DNA from: Rhodoferax sp. BLA1 | GTDB taxonomy: Bacteria; Pseudomonadota; Gammaproteobacteria; Burkholderiales; Burkholderiaceae_C | Reading direction: 5' to 3' | Assembly: GCF_013416775.1 (NCBI RefSeq) | Contig: NZ_SZVI01000002.1 | Location: forward strand, 1-64,000 | Length of the DNA: 64,000 nucleotides | In this document: positions 9,670-18,028 of the stretch, in pieces | Layout: every line of letters starts with the position of its first letter | How positions within the stretch are numbered: position 1 is the stretch's first letter | Position numbers and translations under genes: made by a program | The notes under the pieces: model-generated | Told to the model about the DNA's origin: nothing | What the model saw: the letters and a program-made list of their open reading frames with translations, nothing else | The model's database searches: none

Positions 9670-10995
9670 ATGGTCAAGAAATCAGCGCGACGCACCCGTC
9701 GCACGCACACACCAGCATTCAAGGCCCGGGTAGCATTGGCCGCCTTGCGCGAAGACAAGACGATGGCCGAGCTTTGCAGCCAGTTTGAACTGCATGCCAA
9801 CCAGATCACCGAGTGGAAACGCCAACTGCTGGAGCATGCCGCCGACGTCTTCGGTGGTGCTCCCGCGCAGAAGGAGCCGGTAGATCTGGTGCCGCTAGCT
9901 TCACTGAATGTCGAACATCAACCAACTATTTCTAAACAGCCTCAAATCGAGCGGCGAGCCCCACCACCGTTGCTATCACAACAAACAGCGACATTTGGTA
10001 AACAGATGTATGCCCAACCGGCTAACAACGTGGTCGCACAAGCTGGTTATAGCGCTCCTTACCTTTACCTCTTGCAAGAAGATGGGGAAATCCTCCCTGC
10101 GAAATCTAGCACCTACACACAGAAAAGACTTGCTGCAGTAAGCCGCGCCATTTTTCAAGGGTGCGGGCAAGGCAGACGTGATGACTATGAGCCTTGGATT
10201 CGTATCCGGCGAAATTTTTCCAGCCCAGTAAGCAATCAAGTGTTTGAATCAGTCGGGATCCACACGCGAAACCATCATTTTTTGAGTTCCTTGGAATACC
10301 ACACTGGTCTACAGATCGCCTACCTGGGTGCCGAAGAATTAAGGGAAGGCTTGCCAATGTGGCCGTATCCCCATCCCCACCCCGACCAGGAATTTAACAA
10401 CGAGAGCAAAAGGCCTCCGGAAATCGTGAGCGGCTTGATTGAAATCGCAAGAATCGCGGAGATAGAACATGGTTATTTTGTCGGGACCAAGGTGCCTTAT
10501 GTAGCGTCCATTGACATGTTGACCAAGATCCGATTTCGTAATCGCGGACATTTGGTTGGGGTAAGTTGTAAACCTGCTGAGATCATCTTGCGGAGCACCC
10601 GGGCCAGAGAGCGCATTGAACTGGATCGTCGCTACTGTCACGCCATTGGAGCACATCATTCAATCGAGGACGGAATGGGGTTGATTGAAATATTCCTCCA
10701 GCAGTTGATATGGCTTCGTCCGCTAACCACTGAAATTCGGACGCACCGCGCTTCAGCCCAACTTCAAGATTTCTCAACGGCTTTTGAAATGTTTGCTGCC
10801 GAACGCCCCATTTTTGATGCTGCACTTGCCGCTGGCAATGTCTGTCTGATGGACAGTTCCGAAGCTTTTTTGCACTGGCGACTCGGCATCTGGTTGCACC
10901 TGATCGACATTGATCTAACTCGTCGCATCCAGATGACCAACAGCAAGCTATTTAGCGGCACTCGAACGGGGCCGCCGGTTACCGCCGCGCGTTGA
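9670..10995 (+). CDS. tnsA: TnsA-like endonuclease with N-terminal IS3 OrfA helix-turn-helix (copy 1)
   Basis: The product has 441 residues from the ATG at 9670, which follows an AAGGAG box; the frame is open to 9613. Residues 1 to about 76 are an IS3-family OrfA N-terminus ([19 protein letters not shown], then [18 protein letters not shown]), a transposon-end-binding HTH. At about position 9895 this passes in frame into a TnsA-like protein that aligns end to end with the product of 11589-12647. Catalytic residues by family pattern are E209 (SLEYH), D282 (SIDML) and K301 (VSCKP), the E-D-xxK nuclease set that cuts the 5' transposon strand in Tn7. No IS3 orfB follows. The fusion may be an accidental IS3 remnant that replaced the native N-terminus, or a recruited DNA-binding domain. 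The frame is intact to the C-terminus. Confidence 0.75.
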   Translation: MVKKSARRTRRTHTPAFKARVALAALREDKTMAELCSQFELHANQITEWKRQLLEHAADVFGGAPAQKEPVDLVPLASLNVEHQPTISKQPQIERRAPPPLLSQQTATFGKQMYAQPANNVVAQAGYSAPYLYLLQEDGEILPAKSSTYTQKRLAAVSRAIFQGCGQGRRDDYEPWIRIRRNFSSPVSNQVFESVGIHTRNHHFLSSLEYHTGLQIAYLGAEELREGLPMWPYPHPHPDQEFNNESKRPPEIVSGLIEIARIAEIEHGYFVGTKVPYVASIDMLTKIRFRNRGHLVGVSCKPAEIILRSTRARERIELDRRYCHAIGAHHSIEDGMGLIEIFLQQLIWLRPLTTEIRTHRASAQLQDFSTAFEMFAAERPIFDAALAAGNVCLMDSSEAFLHWRLGIWLHLIDIDLTRRIQMTNSKLFSGTRTGPPVTAAR

Positions 10996-10999
10996 GGTC

Positions 11000-11251
11000 A
11001 TGAAAAAACTGTTCGTTGCACTGGCAGCAACTGAAAGCGAGCAATCAGAAATGAAATACGCCGCCAGCCTCAGCCGCATGTCCCATGAGCTTGTCGGTAG
11101 CGCTATTCATTTCCCAGGGGTTGAGGTTGCGTTGGCAGTGTTGGAGGCGGCAGGTCGGATGACACCCGAAGAATTGGCAGCGCTCGCCACCATGATTCAT
11201 TCCTTAGGCAGTCGCCAAGTGCCACCAATCGGGAGATCCAAAATGGGTTAA
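11000..11251 (+). CDS. Small ORF of unknown function
   Basis: The predicted product has 83 residues and starts 4 bases after the first tnsA stop, with GAGG just upstream of the ATG, so it could be translationally coupled. The sequence is mostly helical, with an alanine-rich amphipathic middle (VEVALAVLEAAGRMTPEELA) and no cysteine, membrane segment or motif I recognise. It separates the two tnsA copies and is followed by a 337-base non-coding gap. It may be an accessory transposition protein or a chance frame. Codon usage looks plausible, which is the only reason to list it. Confidence 0.35.
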   Translation: MKKLFVALAATESEQSEMKYAASLSRMSHELVGSAIHFPGVEVALAVLEAAGRMTPEELAALATMIHSLGSRQVPPIGRSKMG

Positions 11252-11588
11252 AAAAGAAAACCGCACCACCCAGTTAAGGATAGGTACGGTCTAGAAATTG
11301 CATTTCTGAATTTTTGCGCTTCCAGTATCTGCAGTTTTCTGACCGAAGTCAAGGCATCACGAATTCCGGAATCGCCTATTGCTATCGCGCCTGGACCATT
11401 TATGTCCATTGATGGACATCTATGTGACCACTGACTGACCTATATCGACATCTAGGCTGATTGCCCGAGATCAACGGGCAATGGGTGTCCTCTCACCCCA
11501 AAACAAATTGAAATTCAAAAGCATCTGGCACGTGACAACGGGCTATTGCCGTTGTACGTCCATGTCACATGAAAAGACAGACTGAACT
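11252..11588. promoter_or_regulatory. Intergenic region with several dyads before tnsA copy 2
   Basis: 337 bases without a gene. Perfect inverted repeats occur at 11363-11372 (ATTCCGGAAT), 11402-11419 (ATGTCCAT, 2-base loop), 11460-11482 (ATTGCCCG, 7-base loop) and 11535-11555 (ACAACGG, 7-base loop). It probably carries the promoter and operator of the tnsA2-tnsB-tnsC-tniQ operon. The stretch AAACAAATTGAAATTCAAAA at 11501-11520 weakly resembles the end repeats at 17927-18007. Confidence 0.45.
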
Positions 11589-12647
11589 ATGAGAGACATT
11601 AACGCCAAGAACGGCATCGAAGAATCTTTCGTCGATGCCGACCAACACAAGCCCGCGAACTCGATAGTCATCCAGGCTGGCTATAGCGCGCCATATCTCT
11701 ACCTTTTGGACGAGGACATCCAGCGCCGCCTAACAAAAGTGAAAACGTACTCTCAGAGGAAACTCACCGCGGTCAGCCGCGCCATCTTTGACGGGCATGG
11801 ACAAGGCAGACGAGATGAATTCAAGCCATGGATTCGCATCCGGCGAAATTTCTCAAGTCCGGTCAGTAATCAGGTGTTTGAATCGGTCGGGATACACAAG
11901 CGAAACCACCATTTTTTGAGTTATTTGGAGTACCACACTGCTCTGCAAATAGCCTACCTCGGTGCAGAAGAACTGAGGGAATGTTTGCCAATGTGGCCCT
12001 ATCCCCATCCTCACCCCGACCAAGAATTTGACAATGATTCCCAAAGGCCGCCAGACACGATATGCGGGCTGATGGAAATCGCCAAAAACGCGGGTATTGA
12101 CCATGGCTGTTTTGTTGGTACCAAAGTGCCGTACATAGGGACGATCGACATGTTGGCCGCGGTCAAATCTGGAGATACCCGACATCTGGTCGGGGTAAGT
12201 TGCAAACCAGCTGAGATCATTTTGCAAAGCGCGCGTGCAAAGGAACGCGTCGAACTGGATCGTCGCTACTGCCAAGCCATCGGCGCTGAGCACATCCTGG
12301 AAAGCGGAAAGGGGTTCAACCAAATGTTGCTGCAGCAGTTTATATGGTTGCGCCCCCTGACCAGCGAAATTCGTAGCCACCGCGGTACAACCAGACTGAA
12401 GGAATTTTCAGCTGCATTTGAAGCTTTCGCTGCCGAACGTCCCATTTGTGATGCTGCGCTTGCTGCTGGCCGAGTCTGTCAGATGGACAGTTCTGAAGCC
12501 TTTTTGAATTGGCGACTCGGCATTTGGCTGCATCACATCGACATTGACTTAACCCGTCGCATCCAGATGACCAAACCGATTCGGCGTGGGCGCGACGGTG
12601 TATTGGCCAAACTTCGCACTCGTTACTTGGGAGGCAACCATGCCTAA
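11589..12647 (+). CDS. tnsA: TnsA-like transposon endonuclease (copy 2)
   Basis: The product has 352 residues. E114 (SYLEYH), D187 (TIDML) and K206 (VSCKP) give the E-D-xxK pattern of TnsA; the D-to-K spacing of 19 is close to that in E. coli TnsA (18). In Tn7, TnsA nicks the 5' ends of the element while TnsB acts on the 3' ends, allowing cut-and-paste transposition. The protein is longer than Tn7 TnsA (273 residues), with an extra helical C-terminal part. It overlaps tnsB by 8 bases, and the tnsB Shine-Dalgarno (GGGAGG) lies inside its last codons, so the two are translationally coupled. It is a diverged paralogue of the 9670-10995 product without the HTH fusion; most differences between the aligned genes are in third codon positions. 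No strong Shine-Dalgarno precedes the ATG. Confidence 0.8.
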   Translation: MRDINAKNGIEESFVDADQHKPANSIVIQAGYSAPYLYLLDEDIQRRLTKVKTYSQRKLTAVSRAIFDGHGQGRRDEFKPWIRIRRNFSSPVSNQVFESVGIHKRNHHFLSYLEYHTALQIAYLGAEELRECLPMWPYPHPHPDQEFDNDSQRPPDTICGLMEIAKNAGIDHGCFVGTKVPYIGTIDMLAAVKSGDTRHLVGVSCKPAEIILQSARAKERVELDRRYCQAIGAEHILESGKGFNQMLLQQFIWLRPLTSEIRSHRGTTRLKEFSAAFEAFAAERPICDAALAAGRVCQMDSSEAFLNWRLGIWLHHIDIDLTRRIQMTKPIRRGRDGVLAKLRTRYLGGNHA

Positions 12648-14916
12648 GATTCAAATTGGCGACGCGCTGCTTCACCACGGCGAAAAGGGTGAGCCATCCA
12701 TGTATTGCCGTGTCATTTACATCGACCTGAAAGAGGATCTTGCATGCGTGATGCGTATCCCCGGCAAGAACAAGGCTGGTTATCAAAAAAACTATGTGAT
12801 GCGCCCACTGTTCCTGTCACTCTCAGCATTGCAGGCTCAAGTAGACGAATTGCGCCTCAGTGTGACTGAATTCCCAACCCCATCGCACTGGTTGTTAACG
12901 CCTGCCCAATTGAGGGCAAACAAACCTACCGGAGCCATCGGCAAGACTCGGCGCGATCTCAGGAAGTGGGTGCGGGTTCGTGCCAAGGCGTATGGCCGAA
13001 TCCGACCGTTTGTTCACGGCAGAGGCATTGACGAGATCATCATGGATCCAAGTTTCTCAGGCTGGCCGGCAAAACGTGCGCAAGAGTTGGGGTTGCATGG
13101 CGCTTCACAGGTCCAGCGAGACCTCAACGCCTACCTGCTGGCGATGGGACTGCGGGGCGGGCTGTTGCCATGGTTCACTCGCAACGGTGGTTCTGGCAAA
13201 CCGAAATTGTCCACTCGCAAGACCGGCCGCCCCACCGAATTCAGTGGTGCCCCGAAAAACCAACTTGTCGGCAAAAACTGCAACCTCAAAGTGAGGCAAA
13301 TATTCGCCATGGGCTGGAGGAAATTCAAAAAGCCAGGCGTGTCAGTTCAGACGGCTTTTACAAAAACTCTGAACAGCTGGTTTGCGAAATCTGTGGCGTG
13401 GAATGGAACGTCCGCGAAGGTCGCACTCAAACCTGAGGCCTTCAAGTTCACGGCCGAGCAATTCTCCCGATGGGGCCGAGCTGGTGAGGATGCGCTAACG
13501 CCTACTCAAATTGAGCAAGGAGAAACAGCAGCGAGGCGAACTTACCTGCGCCGCCAAAACAAGATGAAGGATCGCTTTTTATCGGCGAACGGAGAGGCCT
13601 TCCTGGACAGCACCAGCACAGATCAAACCCTGGTGTCATCTGCTTCTCGGCTCAAGGTTCTCAGTGCGCCTTGGCGAACCGATGTGATGGGTGCGTCGAT
13701 TGACTACATCTTTGGACATCACGTGGGTTTTGAAAGTCCGAGCGCCATGACCGCGCTGCTGAGCATTCTGCATGCAGCAGAGGACAAAGTCGGGTACTGC
13801 GCGCGATATGGGATCAAGATTGCACCTCGTGATTGGCACTCAATGACATTCAAAAAAATCCTCACCGACAACGGCGAGGGCAAAGGTCAACTGTCCCTGA
13901 AAACGCTGGAAGAAATTGAATCTGGCGCCAGTTTTGGCCCCGCCTATGACGCGATCAACAAAGCACCACTGGAGTCCGGCCATCGTCGAACGCAAAAGCA
14001 ACTTGACCACCAGTTGCCGGGGTCTACCATGGGGCGTCGGAAGCGGCGCGGTGAGCCTGACCGTTCCGTTATGGCTCGTCTCAACTTTTTTGAGTACATG
14101 CCCCGTTTGATCGAAAGAGTCCTGCATCACAACAACGTTGAACGGATCGTGTTGCCCTCTTTGGAAATGCGCCGGGACGATGTCGAACCCACGAGGCGCG
14201 GCGTATTGGAATGGCTTCTGGAAAAAGGCTATGTGTCTTCCAGCCCGGTCGACCTGCAAGCACTAAGGGTGAAAAGCTTGCCGCTTCTTCAAGGATCCAT
14301 GCAGGCCGACGGCCTTCATTTATTTGATCCCACTTTTGCAGGCAAGCGCCTGATCCCCAATTTGGCATATCGAAGTGACTGGCTGATGCGATCCGGAATG
14401 CTTGCCAAATCGGCGATGAAGCGTGTCCACCTGGATGTGCATTTGAATCCCAGTGACCTCTCCCAGGTTTGGGTCAACTTGAACGGTCTGAAATGTTTGA
14501 CATTGGTGTCGGCCGACCCAGACATGTTAGAACTCTGCCTGCTGGATTGGCTCATCATCAGCCGCGATGATCGGTTGAAGGGGTTTTTATCCCGTGTCGA
14601 CGAAACTAAACAGCGCTCCAATCAAGTTGCCTCAATAGATCGCGATGTCAAAAAGGCCAATCGCGAGCGCAACGCAGAAATCAAGCAGCGTGGCACGCCT
14701 CTGACAAAAAATGAACTTAAGGCCAACCGTCGCGACAACACGGCGGTGGAGTCGGCCGTACAGACAGGCTTGCCAAAGCCACCGAAACACAAATTGCCAG
14801 GTCCAATGGCAGATATTCCATCTGCAAACACGCCGCAAATAGCAAACCCAATTCCATCAGCCAAAGCTGGGATGGGTGATGTCATTTCTGCCCTCTATAA
14901 GGACGACGAGTCGTAA
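12640..14916 (+). CDS. tnsB: TnsB-like DDE transposase
   Basis: The product has 758 residues, starting at the ATG at 12640, 5 bases after a GGGAGG box. It carries the retroviral-integrase-fold DDE triad in the TnsB/TniA arrangement: D323 (FLDSTSTD), D410 (ILTDNGEG) and E445 (PLESGHRR), with exactly 35 residues between the second D and the E region, followed by the basic QLDHQLPGS block. Regions before residue 300 contain HTH-like DNA-binding segments; after 470 comes the mu-type beta-barrel region, then a Lys/Arg-rich, low-complexity tail from about 650 that in the family contacts TnsC. The enzyme would bind the end repeats and join 3' ends to target DNA. It sits between tnsA2 (8-base overlap) and tnsC (2-base gap). 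The reading frame is intact. Confidence 0.85.
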   Translation: MPKIQIGDALLHHGEKGEPSMYCRVIYIDLKEDLACVMRIPGKNKAGYQKNYVMRPLFLSLSALQAQVDELRLSVTEFPTPSHWLLTPAQLRANKPTGAIGKTRRDLRKWVRVRAKAYGRIRPFVHGRGIDEIIMDPSFSGWPAKRAQELGLHGASQVQRDLNAYLLAMGLRGGLLPWFTRNGGSGKPKLSTRKTGRPTEFSGAPKNQLVGKNCNLKVRQIFAMGWRKFKKPGVSVQTAFTKTLNSWFAKSVAWNGTSAKVALKPEAFKFTAEQFSRWGRAGEDALTPTQIEQGETAARRTYLRRQNKMKDRFLSANGEAFLDSTSTDQTLVSSASRLKVLSAPWRTDVMGASIDYIFGHHVGFESPSAMTALLSILHAAEDKVGYCARYGIKIAPRDWHSMTFKKILTDNGEGKGQLSLKTLEEIESGASFGPAYDAINKAPLESGHRRTQKQLDHQLPGSTMGRRKRRGEPDRSVMARLNFFEYMPRLIERVLHHNNVERIVLPSLEMRRDDVEPTRRGVLEWLLEKGYVSSSPVDLQALRVKSLPLLQGSMQADGLHLFDPTFAGKRLIPNLAYRSDWLMRSGMLAKSAMKRVHLDVHLNPSDLSQVWVNLNGLKCLTLVSADPDMLELCLLDWLIISRDDRLKGFLSRVDETKQRSNQVASIDRDVKKANRERNAEIKQRGTPLTKNELKANRRDNTAVESAVQTGLPKPPKHKLPGPMADIPSANTPQIANPIPSAKAGMGDVISALYKDDES

Positions 14917-14918
14917 TC

Positions 14919-16412
14919 ATGGACAACAACGCCCAAAACTGCCTTCGGAACGCGCTTGATCAAATGGTCACTAACCCTCTTTTAGGTGCCTTGCCACCCA
15001 TGCTCGATCCACTCAATTTGGCGAAAGAACTTCGTTACCGGCCCATAACCCCAGAGCATATTCGAGCCATTCCCATGGCCGAACGCCACCATTTGAGCAA
15101 CCAATACAGGCGGATATTTATACCGAATTCGTTGACGCTAGATATTGCATACTGTTTTCAACGCATGCTCCAAGATGGTTTAAGCCAACGTGACCCCAGG
15201 CAAAACCTATCCAGAAAGTTCATTTATCAATCTGGTCAGCAGGTTGGTGCAGCGATGGACAAAGTGGCGTGGTGGCCTTCATTCGCATCAGGGATGGTCA
15301 TTGAAGGCATCAGCGGCGTGGGAAAGTCTCAGGTGATCGATCGAACGCTTAGCCTGTTTCCCCAGGTCATAGAACATGGCAAGAACGAAGCCTGCGGTTG
15401 GCTCCAACTCAAGCAACTGGTCTGGCTCAAGGTTCATATGTCCTCGGATGGAAGTAGAGGCGGATTTCTGCTCAACGGTCTGATGGCGTTGGACGAAGCG
15501 CTTCAGACCGATTACGCCTCTCAATACAAGGGCGTCCGTTGGACCGTTGAAAAGTTGCTCGTCGTCTTCTTGCACCTGCTTGCGGTGCACCGATGCGGCG
15601 TATTGATCATCGAGGAGGCGCAGGAGACAAATTTGAACCTAACGCCGTTTGCCCGGGACTTCATCAATTTCTTCCTGCGGGTCCTCAACTGGGGCATCCC
15701 TACAGTGCTGATCGGCAACCCATTGGCTTTCTCCAATTTGCGTGCGCACTCACAGGATGTTGATCGGTTTTCAGACAGCGGGTGGTTTCAGCTAGAACCC
15801 GAAATGGACCCGACGTCCGAACATTGGCAAAAAGGGTTGATTCCAGGTTTGTGGCTGCCCACTCTCCTTGACAATCCAGACGCCACTTACACTCAGTTCT
15901 CCGACCACCCGCTAGATTCCACGCTGCACGGGTTCATTTGGCGTCGAACTGCGGGTTTTCCTCGTTACATTTGCAGACTGCGCCGTGCGGTCCAAGAGTT
16001 TGCGTTGCGTTCAAAGGCAACACAAGTGACACCCGCGATGATCGACGAGGTCTACAGGACCAGCGCCAAGATGGTCCCACTTCACGCTCGGATTGAAGCC
16101 TTCGTCAACAAAGATTGGCGTGCACTGAATCAATTCCTAGATATATCTGAGGACCACTACCGACGCCTTTGGAGTCCAGCTGGCAAAACCACATCTGAGG
16201 ACTTGTCACAGCACCAGGTTGACAGAAGCTCCGTGCCTAAACCAATCACAACCAAAGCAAAGAAGAGCAAAAGTCGATTAGCAGCGAAACCTCGCGCTAC
16301 AAAAGCAAATCCGACGCCACCCAGTCAATTTTCTCCGGAAGACATTCGGTCCAAGGAATTCCAAGAAAACATGGTGAACCAAATGACTAAGGGTGTGAAC
16401 CTCACTATATAA
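14919..16412 (+). CDS. tnsC: TnsC-like AAA+ transposition ATPase
   Basis: The product has 497 residues. Walker A GISGVGKS spans 130-137 (K136) and Walker B VLIIEEAQ lies at about 228-235 with E232/E233; TVLIGNPLAF follows as a sensor-1-like segment. TnsC proteins form ATP-dependent filaments on target DNA that link the target selector (TniQ/TnsD) to the TnsAB transposase. The first 120 residues and the basic C-terminal tail (KAKKSKSRLAAKPRATK) are likely contact regions. The gene follows tnsB by 2 bases and precedes tniQ by 8, so the three form one operon. The length is within the range of TnsC (about 555 in Tn7) and longer than the minimal TniB. Confidence 0.85.
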   Translation: MDNNAQNCLRNALDQMVTNPLLGALPPMLDPLNLAKELRYRPITPEHIRAIPMAERHHLSNQYRRIFIPNSLTLDIAYCFQRMLQDGLSQRDPRQNLSRKFIYQSGQQVGAAMDKVAWWPSFASGMVIEGISGVGKSQVIDRTLSLFPQVIEHGKNEACGWLQLKQLVWLKVHMSSDGSRGGFLLNGLMALDEALQTDYASQYKGVRWTVEKLLVVFLHLLAVHRCGVLIIEEAQETNLNLTPFARDFINFFLRVLNWGIPTVLIGNPLAFSNLRAHSQDVDRFSDSGWFQLEPEMDPTSEHWQKGLIPGLWLPTLLDNPDATYTQFSDHPLDSTLHGFIWRRTAGFPRYICRLRRAVQEFALRSKATQVTPAMIDEVYRTSAKMVPLHARIEAFVNKDWRALNQFLDISEDHYRRLWSPAGKTTSEDLSQHQVDRSSVPKPITTKAKKSKSRLAAKPRATKANPTPPSQFSPEDIRSKEFQENMVNQMTKGVNLTI

Positions 16413-16420
16413 AAGTAAAA

Positions 16421-17767
16421 GTGCAAGTGACCATCGTGAATGCGATCCATGGATTTGTTCCTCCGTGGCGGGGTGATGAAACCTTGTACTCTTGGGTAGC
16501 TGGGTTCCACGTCTTATGTGGCAACGGCTCCGCGAAAGACACTGGAACCCGGCTTTTCGGTGTCAGCCACGCTTGCCGGGAGCGACAGGCCCCGGCAAAT
16601 CTTCAGCATTTCTTATCAGTCAGCAGTGGATTGTTAGGCGACGCACGTGACATCCTATTGCGGCGGACCCCGCTCGGCTCGTATTACCCGTTCCTGCCGG
16701 AGTACCGGCGGATCTTGATGGAACAAGGTATGGCTGGGCAACATGAAGTGAATTGGCAAACGCTATTTAGCATGTCCGCCAGCGGCTTGTCCGGTACCGA
16801 TTTGCTGAAATTCTGCCGTGATTGTGTCGCTGACGACCTGCGGACTTGGGGGCTGCCCCGGTGGCGAGTGCCACATCAGTTGGCTGGATGCTGGATATGC
16901 CTGGATCACGGCACATTGCTGCAGCCCTTGAAGGCCCAAACTTCAACTTGGCTAATCCCACCAACAGTTGCCAGCGACGCCGATACGGTGTCCTGCACGC
17001 CAGCCGAAATTAGCGTTTTGCTTTGGTTGGCCAAGCTTGCCAATCGATTGATTGATGCAGGTCCTCTGGATTTGGAGTCGATCCGACAGGCGGCTATTAC
17101 AGGTCTGCGAGATCAAGGGGTGACCGGATGGGCACATCCAATGGATAAGCGCACACTGGAACAATGGTTTATTGGCACGACCTTGAGCTCATGGTTACAA
17201 AAATGTTGCGGTCCTGAAAGTCAGCTGTCATCGGGCGCTTGGATTCACAGCTTTTTGCGAAATCGCAGTGGTGATCATCCGTTGAAATGGATGTTGCTAT
17301 GGTGTTCCCTGTTTGCGCAACAAGAAGGCGGGGCCAGTCTTGACCGATTCTTCGCGCCAATGACATCGCTTCGTTGGGATGCCAACGGACAGGGTCAAAT
17401 ATGGGGATATTCAGATAACAGGCTGCCTGGTGAAATTAGCCAAATCGTTGCCAACGCCACCAGTGTGGCGGAAGCTGCCAAAATTCTGGGTATGGCGCCA
17501 ATCACGCTGCGCAAGGGGCTCGCTGAAATTGGTGTGAGCTTGGGAGATTTTCGTTTCGAGCGTGGCCGTGACCAACGCAAAGAAGTCGCTGTCAATGAGA
17601 TCCATACCTATATCAAGGATCATCCCGAATGCACAAGGTCTGACGTTCATCGGGACTGCAAAGCGGCTGTCAGCTGGCTACGTCAGTATGACCACAATCG
17701 ACTTTCACGCGCGATGTCGACTCTCCCTGACCTCCATTCTCCTCAATTGACATTGGCCTTCAAGTAA
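16421..17767 (+). CDS. tniQ: TniQ/TnsD-family target-selection protein
   Basis: The product has 448 residues with a GTG start at 16421, the only start consistent with the N-terminal motif. The TniQ signature is clear: GDETLYSWVAGF near the N-terminus and a zinc-finger block with C132-x2-C135 and C157-x2-C160-x2-H163 (GCWICLDHG). The remaining 280 residues carry HTH-like segments (for example ATSVAEAAKILGMAPITL) as in TnsD, which reads a specific attachment site. The size is between minimal TniQ (about 300-400) and TnsD (about 508), so direct sequence-specific targeting is plausible. It is the last gene of the operon; 160 bases later come the direct repeats of the putative transposon end. Confidence 0.85.
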   Translation: MQVTIVNAIHGFVPPWRGDETLYSWVAGFHVLCGNGSAKDTGTRLFGVSHACRERQAPANLQHFLSVSSGLLGDARDILLRRTPLGSYYPFLPEYRRILMEQGMAGQHEVNWQTLFSMSASGLSGTDLLKFCRDCVADDLRTWGLPRWRVPHQLAGCWICLDHGTLLQPLKAQTSTWLIPPTVASDADTVSCTPAEISVLLWLAKLANRLIDAGPLDLESIRQAAITGLRDQGVTGWAHPMDKRTLEQWFIGTTLSSWLQKCCGPESQLSSGAWIHSFLRNRSGDHPLKWMLLWCSLFAQQEGGASLDRFFAPMTSLRWDANGQGQIWGYSDNRLPGEISQIVANATSVAEAAKILGMAPITLRKGLAEIGVSLGDFRFERGRDQRKEVAVNEIHTYIKDHPECTRSDVHRDCKAAVSWLRQYDHNRLSRAMSTLPDLHSPQLTLAFK

Positions 17768-17926
17768 TCATTCTGCGTAAGGTTTTCGATTTTGCTTTGG
17801 TAGCACAAATCGCGGCAGCTGAGGTTTCGCAGCGTGCTCAATGTCTTTGGGATGGTTGGGTTAAAAATCTTCCACCATAACTTCGGTGCATACTCAAACC
17901 CTAAAAAGTTCTTTTTTCTCAATGGG

Positions 17927-18007
17927 TTTTGAGAATTTGTTATGTCAACGTTCGGTTGTCAAAAGTCGAGTTTTGAGAATTTGTTATAAATTTTGAGAAT
18001 TTGTTAT
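17927..18007 (+). repeat. Three 17-bp direct repeats: probable transposon end (TnsB sites)
   Basis: TTTTGAGAATTTGTTAT occurs three times without mismatch at 17927-17943, 17971-17987 and 17991-18007 (start-to-start spacing 44 and 20). Multiple short same-orientation repeats at one side of tnsABC-tniQ are the hallmark of TnsB-binding sites at Tn7-like ends. Read inward from the chromosome, the end would begin TGATAACAAATTCTC at about 18009. No perfect counterpart was found elsewhere in the window. Confidence 0.65.
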
Positions 18008-18028
18008 CAGCAACCCCTTTTTTGAACC

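Noticed and set aside
1..18009. CRISPR array or Cas genes accompanying the Tn7-like module
   Set aside because: No regularly spaced repeats with unique spacers and no Cas-like product; TniQ seems to be the only target selector.
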